The position numbers were made by a program, and so were the translations under genes. 64,000 nt of DNA from Acidobacteriota bacterium (GTDB taxonomy: Bacteria > Acidobacteriota > Thermoanaerobaculia > UBA5066): assembly GCA_008363385.1 (NCBI GenBank), contig RHKY01000041.1:21692-85691 (forward strand), in the 5' to 3' direction. Under the pieces are notes generated by a model that was not told the DNA's origin, searched no databases, and saw nothing but the letters and a program-made list of their open reading frames with translations. Numbering within the stretch: the first letter of the stretch is position 1; every line of letters begins with the position of its first letter. Shown piece by piece: positions 8,659 to 16,836 of this stretch.

Positions 8659-11271
8659 TCAGCGGGCCGGGCGCGCCGAGGCCCGGGCGAGGAGGTCGGC
8701 CGCCTTCCGCGTGCTCTCGTGCCCGGGCGGAAGGGCCCGTTCCCGGATGGAGAGCGCCTCCGCGGCGAGGCGGGCCGCCTCGGCCCGGCGCCCGGCCGAC
8801 AGCGCGGCCTCCCCGGCGCCGGCCAGGACGTCGGCGCGGAAGGGGTGGTCGGCGTCCCAGGCCGCCCGGGCGACCCGCACGGCCTCCCGGTAGATCGCCC
8901 AGGCTCGCTCCGCCTCGCCGAGGGCCAGGTGGACGCGGCCGAGGTAGTGGAGGGCCAGGGCCGTCTCCGGGTGGTCCGGCCCCAGCTGCTCGCGCCGGAT
9001 CGCCAGCGATTCGGCGAGGAGCGGGACCGCCTCGGCGTGCCGGCCCAGGCCGCAGACGACGTCGCCGAGGTTCCCCAGGTTGATCGCCACCCGCTGGTGG
9101 CGGGGGCCGAAGAGCTTCCGGTTCAGCGCCAGGGCGCGGCGAAAGAGCGGCTCGGCCTCGCCCGGCCGGCCCGAGACGGCGTAGAGCTTCGCGAGGTTGT
9201 TCGTCATGAGGGCGACGTCGGGGTGGGAGTCGCCGAGGAGGCCCTCGGCCATCCGGAGGGCCTCGACCATCAGCGGCTCGGCGCCCCGGGGGTCGCCCCG
9301 CTGCCCGAGGAAGACCCCGAGGCGCTCCATCGCCCAGGCCGTGTCGAGGTGCCGCTCGCCGCGGATCCTCCGGGTGAGCGAGAGCGCCTCGCGCAGGAGC
9401 GGCTCGGCCGCGGCGAAGTCCCCCTTCCACTTCAGCGTCAGGGCGAGGTTCCCGAGGGTCCCGAGGGCGACGGGGCTCTCCTCCCCCTCGTGGCGCCGCA
9501 GGATCGCGAGGGCCTGACGGATCATCGGCTCGGCCCGGGCGTAGTCGCCCATCTCGGCGTACGTCAGGCCGAGGTTGTCCATCACCCGCGCCACGGCGGG
9601 GTCTTCCTCCCCGTGGAGCGCCCGGCGCAGGTCGAGGGCCTCCCGGAAGAGGGGTTCGGCCTGGTCGTAGCTCCCCTTCTCGCGCAGGACGTCGGCGAGG
9701 TGGAAGAGGGTGTCGGCGTACGGGGCCGACCGCTCGCCGTGAGCGACCTTCCGGAGGGCGAGGGCCGTCCTCAGCCGCTCGACCGCCAGCTCGTAGGAGC
9801 CGAGGCTCGCGTGGAGGGTCCCGATCACGTCCAGGAGCTCGGCCTGGACCTCGGGCTGCCCCTCGAGCTCGGCGCGGACCCGGGCGTCGCCCCGCTCCAG
9901 CAGCTCGCGGGCCGTGATCGTCTGCGCCTCCGGCGTCGAGGGGTCGGCCCCCGCGAAGAGGCCGACGAGGAAGTCGCGCACCTGGCCCACCTTGGCCGCC
10001 TCCGTCCGGACCCGGTCCCGCTCGCGAGCGATCTCCCGGGCTTGCCCGGTGACCGTGACGACGTACGCCGTCGCGGCGAGGAGGAACAGGACGGCCGCGG
10101 TCAGGCCGGCCCGGTGGCGGCGGGCGAAGCGGCGCGCCCGGTAGGCCACCGAGTCGCCCCGGGCCAGGACGGGGCGGCCCGAGAGGTGGCGCCCGAGGTC
10201 GTCGACGAGCTGCTGGGCCGTGGCGTACCGCCGCTCGGGCTCGGGCCGCAGGGCCATCGCGACGATCGTGTCGAGGTCGCCTCGCAGCTCGCGGACGAGG
10301 CCGCGGGGGGTCGTCCTCCGGGCGGCCGAGAGGGCCGCGAGGTCCGGCGCGCCTCCAGCCGACGAGCTCGGGCGCGCGTCGGGCCCGGGCCGGACGCCAG
10401 CGAGGAGGACGTGGAGGAGGAGCCCGAGCTGGTAGACGTCGGAGGCGGTCGTCACCGGCTCGCCGCGGAGCTGCTCGGGGCTCGCGTAGTCGGGCGTCAT
10501 GGGGCCGGCCCCGGCCCGCGTGAGCGGGCCCTCGCGCCCCTCCTCGAGGAGCGCCGCGATCCCGAAGTCGAGGAGCCGGACCTGCCCGTCCGGCGTGACC
10601 AGGATGTTCCCCGGCTTCAGGTCGCGGTGGACGACGAGGTTCCGGTGGGCGAACTGCACCGCGTCGCCCACCCGCGCGAGGAGCTCGACCCGCTCCCGGA
10701 CCGAGAGCCGTTTCCGGTCGCAGTACCGGTCGACCGGCTCGCCCTCCACGTACTCCATCGCGAAGTAGGCGCGGCCGTCCTCCGTCACCCCGCCGTCGAG
10801 GAGCCTCGCGATCCCGGGGTGGGCGAGCCTGGCCAGGATCTGGCGCTCGCGGAGGAACCGGCCCTCGATCTCGTCGGTGGCCATCCCGCGGCGGACCAGC
10901 TTCACGGCGACCCGCTGCTCGAACTGGCCGTCGGCCCGCTCGGCGAGGTGGACGACGCCCATCCCGCCGCGCCCGATCTCGCGCCCGAGGCGGTACGGCC
11001 CCACCCTCGTCCCCTCGGCCTCGGGTTCCGCGGCCGACAGGACGGCGTCGAGCGCCTCCCGGCGGATCTCGTCGAGGGCCGGCGCGCCCCCGTCGACGGG
11101 CGGGAACGGCAGGTCGGCGAGCCGGAGCAGCTCCTCGACCTCGGCGCGGAGCGCGCCGTCCTCGCCGCACGCCTCGCCCAGGAACGCGGGCCTCTCCCCG
11201 GCCTCGCGCTCGAGGGCGGCCGCGAACAGGGCGTCCACCCGGGCCCTGCGGTCCTCCGTTCCCTGCGCCAT
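8659..11271 (-). CDS. membrane Ser/Thr protein kinase with C-terminal TPR array
   Basis: 870 residues from ATG 11271; the frame is open upstream but that overlaps the divergent promoter. After an N-terminal helical region the kinase domain spans about 93-365: glycine loop GRGGMG, Lys124, HRDLKPGN (215-222), DFG (235-237) and a TPDYASPEQ activation segment. One transmembrane helix (about 389-409) separates it from about ten tetratricopeptide repeats (490-870) placed outside the membrane. It faces an ECF sigma factor gene head-to-head, 82 bases apart. Sigma factors of that type are often controlled by such kinases, so this kinase is the likely regulator. Confidence 0.92.
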   Translation of the reverse strand: MAQGTEDRRARVDALFAAALEREAGERPAFLGEACGEDGALRAEVEELLRLADLPFPPVDGGAPALDEIRREALDAVLSAAEPEAEGTRVGPYRLGREIGRGGMGVVHLAERADGQFEQRVAVKLVRRGMATDEIEGRFLRERQILARLAHPGIARLLDGGVTEDGRAYFAMEYVEGEPVDRYCDRKRLSVRERVELLARVGDAVQFAHRNLVVHRDLKPGNILVTPDGQVRLLDFGIAALLEEGREGPLTRAGAGPMTPDYASPEQLRGEPVTTASDVYQLGLLLHVLLAGVRPGPDARPSSSAGGAPDLAALSAARRTTPRGLVRELRGDLDTIVAMALRPEPERRYATAQQLVDDLGRHLSGRPVLARGDSVAYRARRFARRHRAGLTAAVLFLLAATAYVVTVTGQAREIARERDRVRTEAAKVGQVRDFLVGLFAGADPSTPEAQTITARELLERGDARVRAELEGQPEVQAELLDVIGTLHASLGSYELAVERLRTALALRKVAHGERSAPYADTLFHLADVLREKGSYDQAEPLFREALDLRRALHGEEDPAVARVMDNLGLTYAEMGDYARAEPMIRQALAILRRHEGEESPVALGTLGNLALTLKWKGDFAAAEPLLREALSLTRRIRGERHLDTAWAMERLGVFLGQRGDPRGAEPLMVEALRMAEGLLGDSHPDVALMTNNLAKLYAVSGRPGEAEPLFRRALALNRKLFGPRHQRVAINLGNLGDVVCGLGRHAEAVPLLAESLAIRREQLGPDHPETALALHYLGRVHLALGEAERAWAIYREAVRVARAAWDADHPFRADVLAGAGEAALSAGRRAEAARLAAEALSIRERALPPGHESTRKAADLLARASARPAR

Positions 11272-11286
11272 GACGCGTGCGGCGAC

Positions 11287-11339
11287 CCTACAGGAAGCGG
11301 TCCGGCCCGCGCAACGGCGCCGATCCCGCGTTGTAGGAT
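11287..11339. promoter_or_regulatory. divergent promoter region with mirrored TGTAGG(A/G)T -10 elements
   Basis: On the plus strand TGTAGGAT ends at 11339, 14 bases before the sigma-factor ATG. On the minus strand the reverse of 11285-11292 reads TGTAGGGT, upstream of the kinase gene. The shared TG-extended -10 suggests both divergent genes use related promoters, possibly including the sigma factor encoded here. No convincing -35 box is visible. Confidence 0.4.
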
Positions 11340-11353
11340 GCCTCCCCAGCCCC

Positions 11354-11938
11354 ATGACCGGAGGACCCGGCGGCGAGATCACGCGCCTCCTCCTGGCCCA
11401 CAAGGCCGGGGACGCGGCCGCGTTCGACGCGCTCGTGCCGCTCGTCCACGACGAGCTGCGCGGGATGGCCCGGCGTCAGCTGCGCCGCCTCCGGCCCGGC
11501 CAGACGCTCGACACCGTGGCGCTCGTCAACGAGGCCTACCTCCGGCTGGTCGAGGACGCGCCGCTCGACTGGCAGAGCCGCGCCCACTTCTTCGGCGTCG
11601 CCGCGCGCGTCATGCGGTGGGTCGTCGTGGACCACGTGAGGGGCCGGCTCGCGCAGAAACGCGGCGCCGGGGCCGCCGTCGCCCCTCTCGACGAGGAGGT
11701 CGCCGGGGCCTCGTCCGACGTCGAGTCCGTCCTCGCGGTGAACCGCGCCGTCGAGGGGCTGCACGAGTTCGCCCCCCGCCTGGCCCGCGTCGTGGAGTGC
11801 CGCTTCTTCGCCGGGATGACCGAGGCCGAGATCGCCGAGGCGCTCGGCATCACCGAGCGGAGCGTCCAGCGCGACTGGCAGCGGGCGCGGGCCTGGCTGC
11901 ACAAGGCGCTCTCCGGCGACGGCCTCAGATCCGGATGA
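11354..11938 (+). CDS. ECF-like RNA polymerase sigma factor, TIGR02999 (Sig-70_X6) type
   Basis: 194 residues. Region 2 (about 8-95) contains LVNEAYLRL and the HFFGVAARVMRWVVVDH helix typical of TIGR02999 sigma factors. Region 4 (about 130-185) has a helix-turn-helix (MTEAEIAEALGITERSVQRD). These sigma factors redirect RNA polymerase to a small regulon and are typically encoded beside Ser/Thr kinases with TPR or similar sensors, as here. The ATG at 11354 has no Shine-Dalgarno sequence and only a very short predicted leader. Its last 14 bases overlap the tail of the convergent CHAP-like gene. Confidence 0.9.
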   Translation: MTGGPGGEITRLLLAHKAGDAAAFDALVPLVHDELRGMARRQLRRLRPGQTLDTVALVNEAYLRLVEDAPLDWQSRAHFFGVAARVMRWVVVDHVRGRLAQKRGAGAAVAPLDEEVAGASSDVESVLAVNRAVEGLHEFAPRLARVVECRFFAGMTEAEIAEALGITERSVQRDWQRARAWLHKALSGDGLRSG

Positions 11939-12407
11939 CCACGCGCATGTCGGCCAGGTGGCGCTTGCGGTGCCTCAGGCTCTTCCCCTTCCCCACCGAC
12001 GACTGGTTCCCGTCCACGGTCTTCAGGACGTCGCCGCCGCTGTGCTCCACCACGATCCCGATGTGCCCGTGGTTCATGACGTAGAAGTCGCCGGGGAGGT
12101 AGGGGGGCGCCGAGACGACCGCGTCGGGGTTCAGGCCCGCCCACTCCGTCAGCCGCCCCCCGCTCCAGAGCTTCTCGGGGATGAACGGGAGCTGCTGGTT
12201 GTACCAGCGGGCGGCCTCGCTCAGGCAGTAGTAGACGAAGAAGCCGCACCAGTTGTGGTTCGCCGACAGGGGCGAGTTGGCGCGGAGCTTGTAGACGTCG
12301 ATCCGCGGCCCCCGGTTGTTCTCCCCCTCCTCGCGGACGTTCCGCGACTCCTCCTGGACGGCGATCGCGGCGGCCTTGTATCTGAGCTGCTCGTACTTCT
12401 GGGACAT
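11925..12407 (-). CDS. CHAP-like cysteine peptidase/amidase domain protein
   Basis: 160 residues without a signal peptide. The arrangement NWCGFFVYYC (Cys54), GHIGIVVE (His115) and TVDGN (Asn134) matches the Cys-His-polar triad of CHAP/NlpC-P60 enzymes, which cut peptidoglycan peptides or related amides. Gene and fold length suit a minimal catalytic domain. The lack of an export signal and of cell-wall-binding repeats leaves open whether it acts outside the cell, or is exported by another route. Its 3' end overlaps the sigma-factor gene by 14 bases tail-to-tail. ATG at 12407 is preceded by a GGAAGGGA-like ribosome-binding site. Confidence 0.65.
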   Translation of the reverse strand: MSQKYEQLRYKAAAIAVQEESRNVREEGENNRGPRIDVYKLRANSPLSANHNWCGFFVYYCLSEAARWYNQQLPFIPEKLWSGGRLTEWAGLNPDAVVSAPPYLPGDFYVMNHGHIGIVVEHSGGDVLKTVDGNQSSVGKGKSLRHRKRHLADMRVVIRI

Positions 12408-12526
12408 CTCCCGGTCCCTTCCTTCCCGCGCGCCGTCGAGGGGTCCCGGGCGCGCTCCGGAAGGGGAATCGGAAACGGAGCAAGAAGGACGACACGTGGT
12501 AGCGTCCCGGCAGGACCGGGGGAGCC

Positions 12527-13246
12527 ATGGGAAGCGCCGCCAGCCCCGGGGACGGGCCAGCCGCCGGCCAGCGGGGACCGCGGGACTTGGTGCGTGTCCT
12601 CCTCGTCCGAGGCCTCGCCGCGGTCGCCCTCCTGGCGCTCCTCCTCTTCGTCCCCGCGGGGACGCTCCGATGGTGGCAGGCCTGGCTCTTCCTCACGTCG
12701 CTCCTCGTGCCGGCGGCCCTCTTCGTCGCCCGGCTCCTGAGGCGGGACCCCGAGCTCCTCGAGCGGCGGATGAGGACGCGGGAGAGGGAGGCCCCCCAGA
12801 GGCGGATCCTCGGGCTCGGAGGGGCCCTCTTCCTCGCGGCGTACGTCCTGCCGGGCCTCGACCGCCGCTTCGGGTGGTCCTCGGTCCCGGCGGCGCTCGT
12901 GGTCGCGGCGGACGCCGTGGTGGTGGCGGGGTACCTGCTGTTCGTCCGGGTGCTGAGGGAGAACCGGTTCGCCTCGCGCGTCGTGGAGGTGGAGGCGGGG
13001 CAGTCGCTCGTCACCACCGGTCCTTACGCGGTCGTGAGGCACCCGATGTACGTCTCCACGCTCGCCGTCTACCTCCCGAGCCCGCTCGCCCTCGGGTCGT
13101 ACTGGGGCCTCCTCGCCTCGGCCCTCTTCGTCCCGCTCCTCGTCGCGCGGATCCGCAACGAGGAAGAGGTCCTGCGCCGGGACCTCCCCGGCTACGACGA
13201 CTACGCGAGGAGGACGAGGTATCGCCTCGTCCCCGGGGTCTGGTGA
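12527..13246 (+). CDS. isoprenylcysteine methyltransferase (ICMT)-like integral membrane protein
   Basis: 239 residues with about five transmembrane helices. The conserved C-terminal block runs from ENRFASRVVEV through TTGPYAVVRHPMY (about 163-175) to RIRNEEEVLRRDLPGY, which is the SAM-binding signature of the ICMT/PEMT membrane methyltransferases. Bacterial members methylate small lipids or unknown acceptors; prenylated-protein methylation is not expected. A TAGCGT -10-like hexamer lies about 35 bases upstream of the ATG. The gene is convergent with the S41 protease gene, only 19 bases away. Confidence 0.85.
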   Translation: MGSAASPGDGPAAGQRGPRDLVRVLLVRGLAAVALLALLLFVPAGTLRWWQAWLFLTSLLVPAALFVARLLRRDPELLERRMRTREREAPQRRILGLGGALFLAAYVLPGLDRRFGWSSVPAALVVAADAVVVAGYLLFVRVLRENRFASRVVEVEAGQSLVTTGPYAVVRHPMYVSTLAVYLPSPLALGSYWGLLASALFVPLLVARIRNEEEVLRRDLPGYDDYARRTRYRLVPGVW

Positions 13247-13265
13247 GGCGCCCGGCCGCGGCGGC

Positions 13266-14918
13266 TCAGCGGGCGGACGAAGCCCCCGACAGGAGCCGCA
13301 CGGCCGCCTCGAGGACCGGGTCCCGGCCCGCGCGGGCGTCCTCGAACGGCGTCCTCACGACGACGTCGGGGGCGATCCCGACCCCGACGAACTCCCGGCC
13401 GTCGGGGAGGACGTTCCGCTTCGAGCAGATCCTCGCCCCCCCGCCTCCCGGAAGCGCGATCCGCAGGGGCTGCCCCGTGCTCCCGCCCGTCGGCTCGCCG
13501 ACCAGCTTCCCTCGCCTCGCCCCGAGGAAGGCCGCCGCGAAGTCCTCGGCCGCCGAGTAGGTCCTCGGCCCGACCAGGAGGACGATCGGCCCCTCGAAGG
13601 CCTTCTCGTCCCCGGTGAGCTCCTGCGTCTTCCCGTGGACCCCCTCGGCCATCCCCCAGGCCCGGTAGGCCGGGCGGTAGTCGCGCGTCCACCACCGCTG
13701 TGCCGGGAAGGTCCCGCGTGCCAGGTGGGCGAGGATCCGGTCGCCGTGGGCGCTGTTGCCGCCGCCGTTCTCGCGCACGTCCAGGACCAGGCCCCGGGAG
13801 GCCTCGATCTCCGGGAGGAGCGCCTCGAGCTCCGGGACGACCCGCTCGTCGTCGAAGGAGCGGATCCGGACGTGGAGCAGTCCCGAGGGGAGCTCGGCCG
13901 CCTCGACGCGCGGGCGGGGCCGGGCGAGCCTCGCCCGCTCCGAGGGGGCGAGGCGCGGGAGCGTCTTCGTGACGACCGCCCCCTTCTCGTCGGCGAGCGT
14001 CAGGGAGACCGGCGTCCCCGCCGGGCCCGCGAGCAGCGAGCGCTCGAACGTCCTCACCTCGAGGTCCTGCGGCGTCGAGGCGCTGACCCAGGGGGCCACG
14101 CGCGACCTGCCGTACTCGCCCACCGGCACGCCGTCGACGGCGGTGACCTCGAGGCCGGGCCGGATCCCCTCGGAGGCGAGCGCCGGGTCGAGGACGCCGG
14201 CCACGAAGACCCGCCCGTCCGCGACGCGGGTGGAGACGGCGGGCAGGGAGCGGAGGAGGGGCGAGACCTCCTTCGGGTACTCCACGTACGTGTGCCCGTC
14301 CCTGAGCCGGGCGAGGAGGCCCGCCAGGAGCCGGTAGTACTCCGCGGTCGAGCGGGTGGCGAGGACGGCCGGGAGGGCGTCGCGGTACGCGCGGTCCCAG
14401 TCGAGGCCCGGCACCTTCGAGAAGTTGACGAAGGCGAACTTCACCTCGGACCAGAGGCGCGACAGGCCGGCCACCTTGTCGGCGGCCGGGAGGTCCTCGG
14501 CGTAGGGCGTCTTCCAGACCTCCCCGTCCCAGAGCCGCTCCGAAGCGAGCCGCGCCGCCTCGCACCCGTCGAGGAGTCCCTTCCAGCGGGGATCGGTCCG
14601 GAGGGGCGCGAGGTCGGGGTCCTCGCCCATGTGCCGGCAGCCGGAGAATCCCCGCGCCACCGCCCGGTCGAGGAATCCGAACGCCTTCTGGCGAAGGCCC
14701 GCGAGCGAGGCGCTGCAGGCGGCGTTGTAGAGGTCGCCGGGGTCCTCCTCCCCGGCCGCCAGCGCCTCCTCGAAGAGGCGGGCCGAGGCGGCGTAGTCCC
14801 CCCGCCCGTAGGCGGCCAGGGCGGCGTCGGCGAGGGCCCTCGGGTCCTCCGCGCGGGCGGGCCCGGCGAGGGGAGCGAGGGCGAGGAGGGCGAAGGCGGC
14901 GGCGAGGATCCGGGTCAT
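13266..14918 (-). CDS. secreted S41-family (tail-specific/tricorn-like) serine protease
   Basis: 550 residues. A signal peptide (1-23, cut after ARA) and a short TPR-like region (24-115) precede a divergent PDZ-like segment (about 225-320). The S41 catalytic core follows (about 335-530): LVLDVRENGGGN, then RTYSAAEDF with the nucleophile Ser455. GEPTGGSTGQP lies beyond. S41 enzymes cleave C-terminal regions of periplasmic proteins using a Ser-Lys dyad or a Ser-Glu-containing tetrad; the E in SAAED fits the family. It has no obvious operon partner. Confidence 0.9.
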   Translation of the reverse strand: MTRILAAAFALLALAPLAGPARAEDPRALADAALAAYGRGDYAASARLFEEALAAGEEDPGDLYNAACSASLAGLRQKAFGFLDRAVARGFSGCRHMGEDPDLAPLRTDPRWKGLLDGCEAARLASERLWDGEVWKTPYAEDLPAADKVAGLSRLWSEVKFAFVNFSKVPGLDWDRAYRDALPAVLATRSTAEYYRLLAGLLARLRDGHTYVEYPKEVSPLLRSLPAVSTRVADGRVFVAGVLDPALASEGIRPGLEVTAVDGVPVGEYGRSRVAPWVSASTPQDLEVRTFERSLLAGPAGTPVSLTLADEKGAVVTKTLPRLAPSERARLARPRPRVEAAELPSGLLHVRIRSFDDERVVPELEALLPEIEASRGLVLDVRENGGGNSAHGDRILAHLARGTFPAQRWWTRDYRPAYRAWGMAEGVHGKTQELTGDEKAFEGPIVLLVGPRTYSAAEDFAAAFLGARRGKLVGEPTGGSTGQPLRIALPGGGGARICSKRNVLPDGREFVGVGIAPDVVVRTPFEDARAGRDPVLEAAVRLLSGASSAR

Positions 14919-15024
14919 GACTCCCCCTTCACGAGACGGCGGTCCGGAAAGGGAGACGCCGGCGCCGCGCCGAGGTTTCGCCGGGGCCGCAGCCGGATCC
15001 GACCCGGGGGGAGCGCCGAGCCGC

Positions 15025-15972
15025 TCAGGCGGGGGGGAGCGGCAGCCGGATCGTCACCGTCGTCCCGGCTCCCGGCGCCGACCGGATCCACATCCTCCCG
15101 CCGTGCGTCCGGGCGACGTGGAGCGCCTTCGTCAGTCCGAACCCGCCGCCGGTCTGCACCCGGCCGTCCTGGTCGCTTCCGCGCCGGCCGAAGCGGACGA
15201 CCTCCTCGATCTCCTCCTCGGGCATGCCGCGGCCGGTGTCGGCGACCTCGAGGAGGACGCCGTCCGGCTCCTCGGCGAGCGTCACCCGGATGAGGCCGCC
15301 CGGTTCGGTGAACTTCCGGGCGTTCGCCGCCAGGTCGCGCATCACGTCCTCGAGGACCGGCGGGATCGTCAGCGTCTCCCCGTCGCGGCTCCCCAGCTCG
15401 ACCTGCATCAGGTAGGCGCCGGGCGGCCTGTCGGCGGGCGAGAACGCGACCCGCCACCGGCCGAAGGCGTTCCTCTCGATCGCCCGGAAGGCCCGCTCCA
15501 GGTTGGCCCGCAGGTGGTCGACGGAGAGCCTCCGCCACGGCTCCGGGCCCGCCGAGCGCGAGACCAGCTCCGCCACGCGCGCCTCGAGGACCGTGAAGAT
15601 CGACACGACGTTCTCGACGTGGGCCTCCAGCTCCTCCCGGCGCTCCCCGTCGACGCGCCCGCGCAGGCCCTCCATCCAGGAGACGAGGCGCCGGCGGATC
15701 TCCGGGGCCCGCCGGAGCTCGCCGAGGGCCCGCTCCCGGTCGGCGAGGGCCGAGTGCCACGCCCGCAGCTCGTCCCGGACCCCGTCGGCCGCCGACGCGT
15801 CGCCCGCGAGCTCTCCGACGGCGTCGATCCTCAGGACCGCCACATTGAGCACGTTGTAGACGGAGTGCATCTCCACGAGGTGGCTCTCCCGCTCGGAGAG
15901 CACGAGCGGCCCCGTGATCTCCACCTGCCGGCCCCGGGCCGGCCCCTCGGGCCTGGCGTCCCCCGGTCTCAT
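15025..15972 (-). CDS. soluble histidine-kinase-like protein (HATPase_c)
   Basis: 315 residues. The C-terminal half is a clear GHKL ATPase: N box DLAANARKFTEPGG (Asn217), G1 box DTGRGMP (Asp245) and G2 box GGGFGLTKA (275-283). The N-terminal helices contain MHSVYNVLNVAVLRID with His36 in a dimerisation-like helix. This is a plausible but non-canonical phosphoacceptor, since the usual HE-R/P pattern is absent. There is no transmembrane segment, sensor domain or receiver, and no response regulator beside it. It is probably a cytosolic two-component kinase partnering with a distant regulator. ATG 15972 lies 8 bases after a TACAGT -10 box, implying a leaderless mRNA. Confidence 0.85.
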   Translation of the reverse strand: MRPGDARPEGPARGRQVEITGPLVLSERESHLVEMHSVYNVLNVAVLRIDAVGELAGDASAADGVRDELRAWHSALADRERALGELRRAPEIRRRLVSWMEGLRGRVDGERREELEAHVENVVSIFTVLEARVAELVSRSAGPEPWRRLSVDHLRANLERAFRAIERNAFGRWRVAFSPADRPPGAYLMQVELGSRDGETLTIPPVLEDVMRDLAANARKFTEPGGLIRVTLAEEPDGVLLEVADTGRGMPEEEIEEVVRFGRRGSDQDGRVQTGGGFGLTKALHVARTHGGRMWIRSAPGAGTTVTIRLPLPPA

Positions 15973-15980
15973 GGGCGAAT

Positions 15981-15986
15981 ACTGTA
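15981..15986 (-). promoter_or_regulatory. leaderless -10 element (TACAGT)
   Basis: On the minus strand TACAGT ends 8 bases before the ATG at 15972, so transcription should begin at or within a base or two of the start codon. No Shine-Dalgarno sequence is present. Confidence 0.45.
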
Positions 15987-16028
15987 GCACCCGATGAGGA
16001 ATCGGCCCGCCCCGGCGCGGGCCGCGCC

Positions 16029-16709
16029 TCAGCGGGGCCCGCCGGGCGGCAGGAGCGCCTCGAGGTCCGCGGTCTCGAGGACGCGCCGGGGCGCCCCGTT
16101 CCGGGCGAGGAGGAGCATCGCGCGCCCGAGCCGCTCCGTCGTCGTGACCTGCCGCGGGAAGAGCGCCCTCCAGAGCGGGTAGAGCGGGCCCGCGACGGCG
16201 TAGAGCGCCCGGTAGAGACCCGTCCGCGAGGTGACGCCGTGGACCGGCTGGATGTAGCCCGGGCGGAGCATGTACGCGGAGCGGAACGGCATCGCGAGGA
16301 GGGCGTTCTCGGTCTCGCCCTTGACGCGCGCCCACATCGTCCGGCCGCGCCCCGTCGCGTCGGTCCCGGCTCCGGAGACGTAGAGGAACGTCACGGCCGG
16401 GCTCGCCTTCAGGACCGTCGCCGCCACGGAGAGCGTGAGGTCGCGCGTCACGCGGCGGTATGCCGCCTCGTCCATGCCGGCGGAGGAGACGCCGAGGCAG
16501 AAGAGGCAGGCGTCGAAGCCGGCGAGCCCGGCCTCGACGGGCGAGAGGTCGAAGAGGTCCTCCCGGACGAGCTCGCGGAGCTTCTCGTGGCGCTGCCCGG
16601 TCGGCCGCCGGCCCACGGCCAGGACGGCCTCGACCCCCGGGTCGAGGAGACACTCCCGGAGGGCTCCCTGCCCGATCATCCCGGTCGCGCCGAAGAGGAT
16701 CACCTTCAT
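16029..16709 (-). CDS. atypical SDR / NAD(P)-binding epimerase-like protein
   Basis: 226 residues. The Rossmann motif GATGMIGQG sits at residues 7-15, followed by RR after the second strand (basic residues suit NADP). FLYVSGAGTD and a MRPGYI-like region (LRPGYIQPVHG) place it with the short atypical SDRs related to NAD-dependent epimerases (YbjT/HTATIP2-like). These often lack the classical Tyr-Lys pair, and none is obvious here. The substrate is unknown. The start at 16709 is preceded by a good GGGAGG ribosome-binding site, which decides it over an upstream in-frame ATG. Confidence 0.8.
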   Translation of the reverse strand: MKVILFGATGMIGQGALRECLLDPGVEAVLAVGRRPTGQRHEKLRELVREDLFDLSPVEAGLAGFDACLFCLGVSSAGMDEAAYRRVTRDLTLSVAATVLKASPAVTFLYVSGAGTDATGRGRTMWARVKGETENALLAMPFRSAYMLRPGYIQPVHGVTSRTGLYRALYAVAGPLYPLWRALFPRQVTTTERLGRAMLLLARNGAPRRVLETADLEALLPPGGPR

Positions 16710-16836
16710 CGGTCTCGTCCCTCCCTCCCGTTCACCGGGCGGCTCCCGGCTCGCTCTCCACGAAGCCATCCCGCGACGCGAGGGGACGCGCCGTGAACGG
16801 AGGACCCGGGGCCCGCGGGCGAAGCGCTCACGGCCG

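Noticed and set aside
8623-12084. A 1153-codon plus-strand open frame opposite the kinase-TPR gene
   Set aside because: It is antisense to a kinase with clear motifs, has no family pattern and reads as codon-bias shadow (Arg/Gly/Pro-rich), which is common at this GC content.
16706-16769. Longer start at 16769 for the SDR gene
   Set aside because: The extra 20 residues (PPGEREGGTRP) look non-coding, the GGGAGG site lies before the ATG at 16709, and the Rossmann fold begins right after it.
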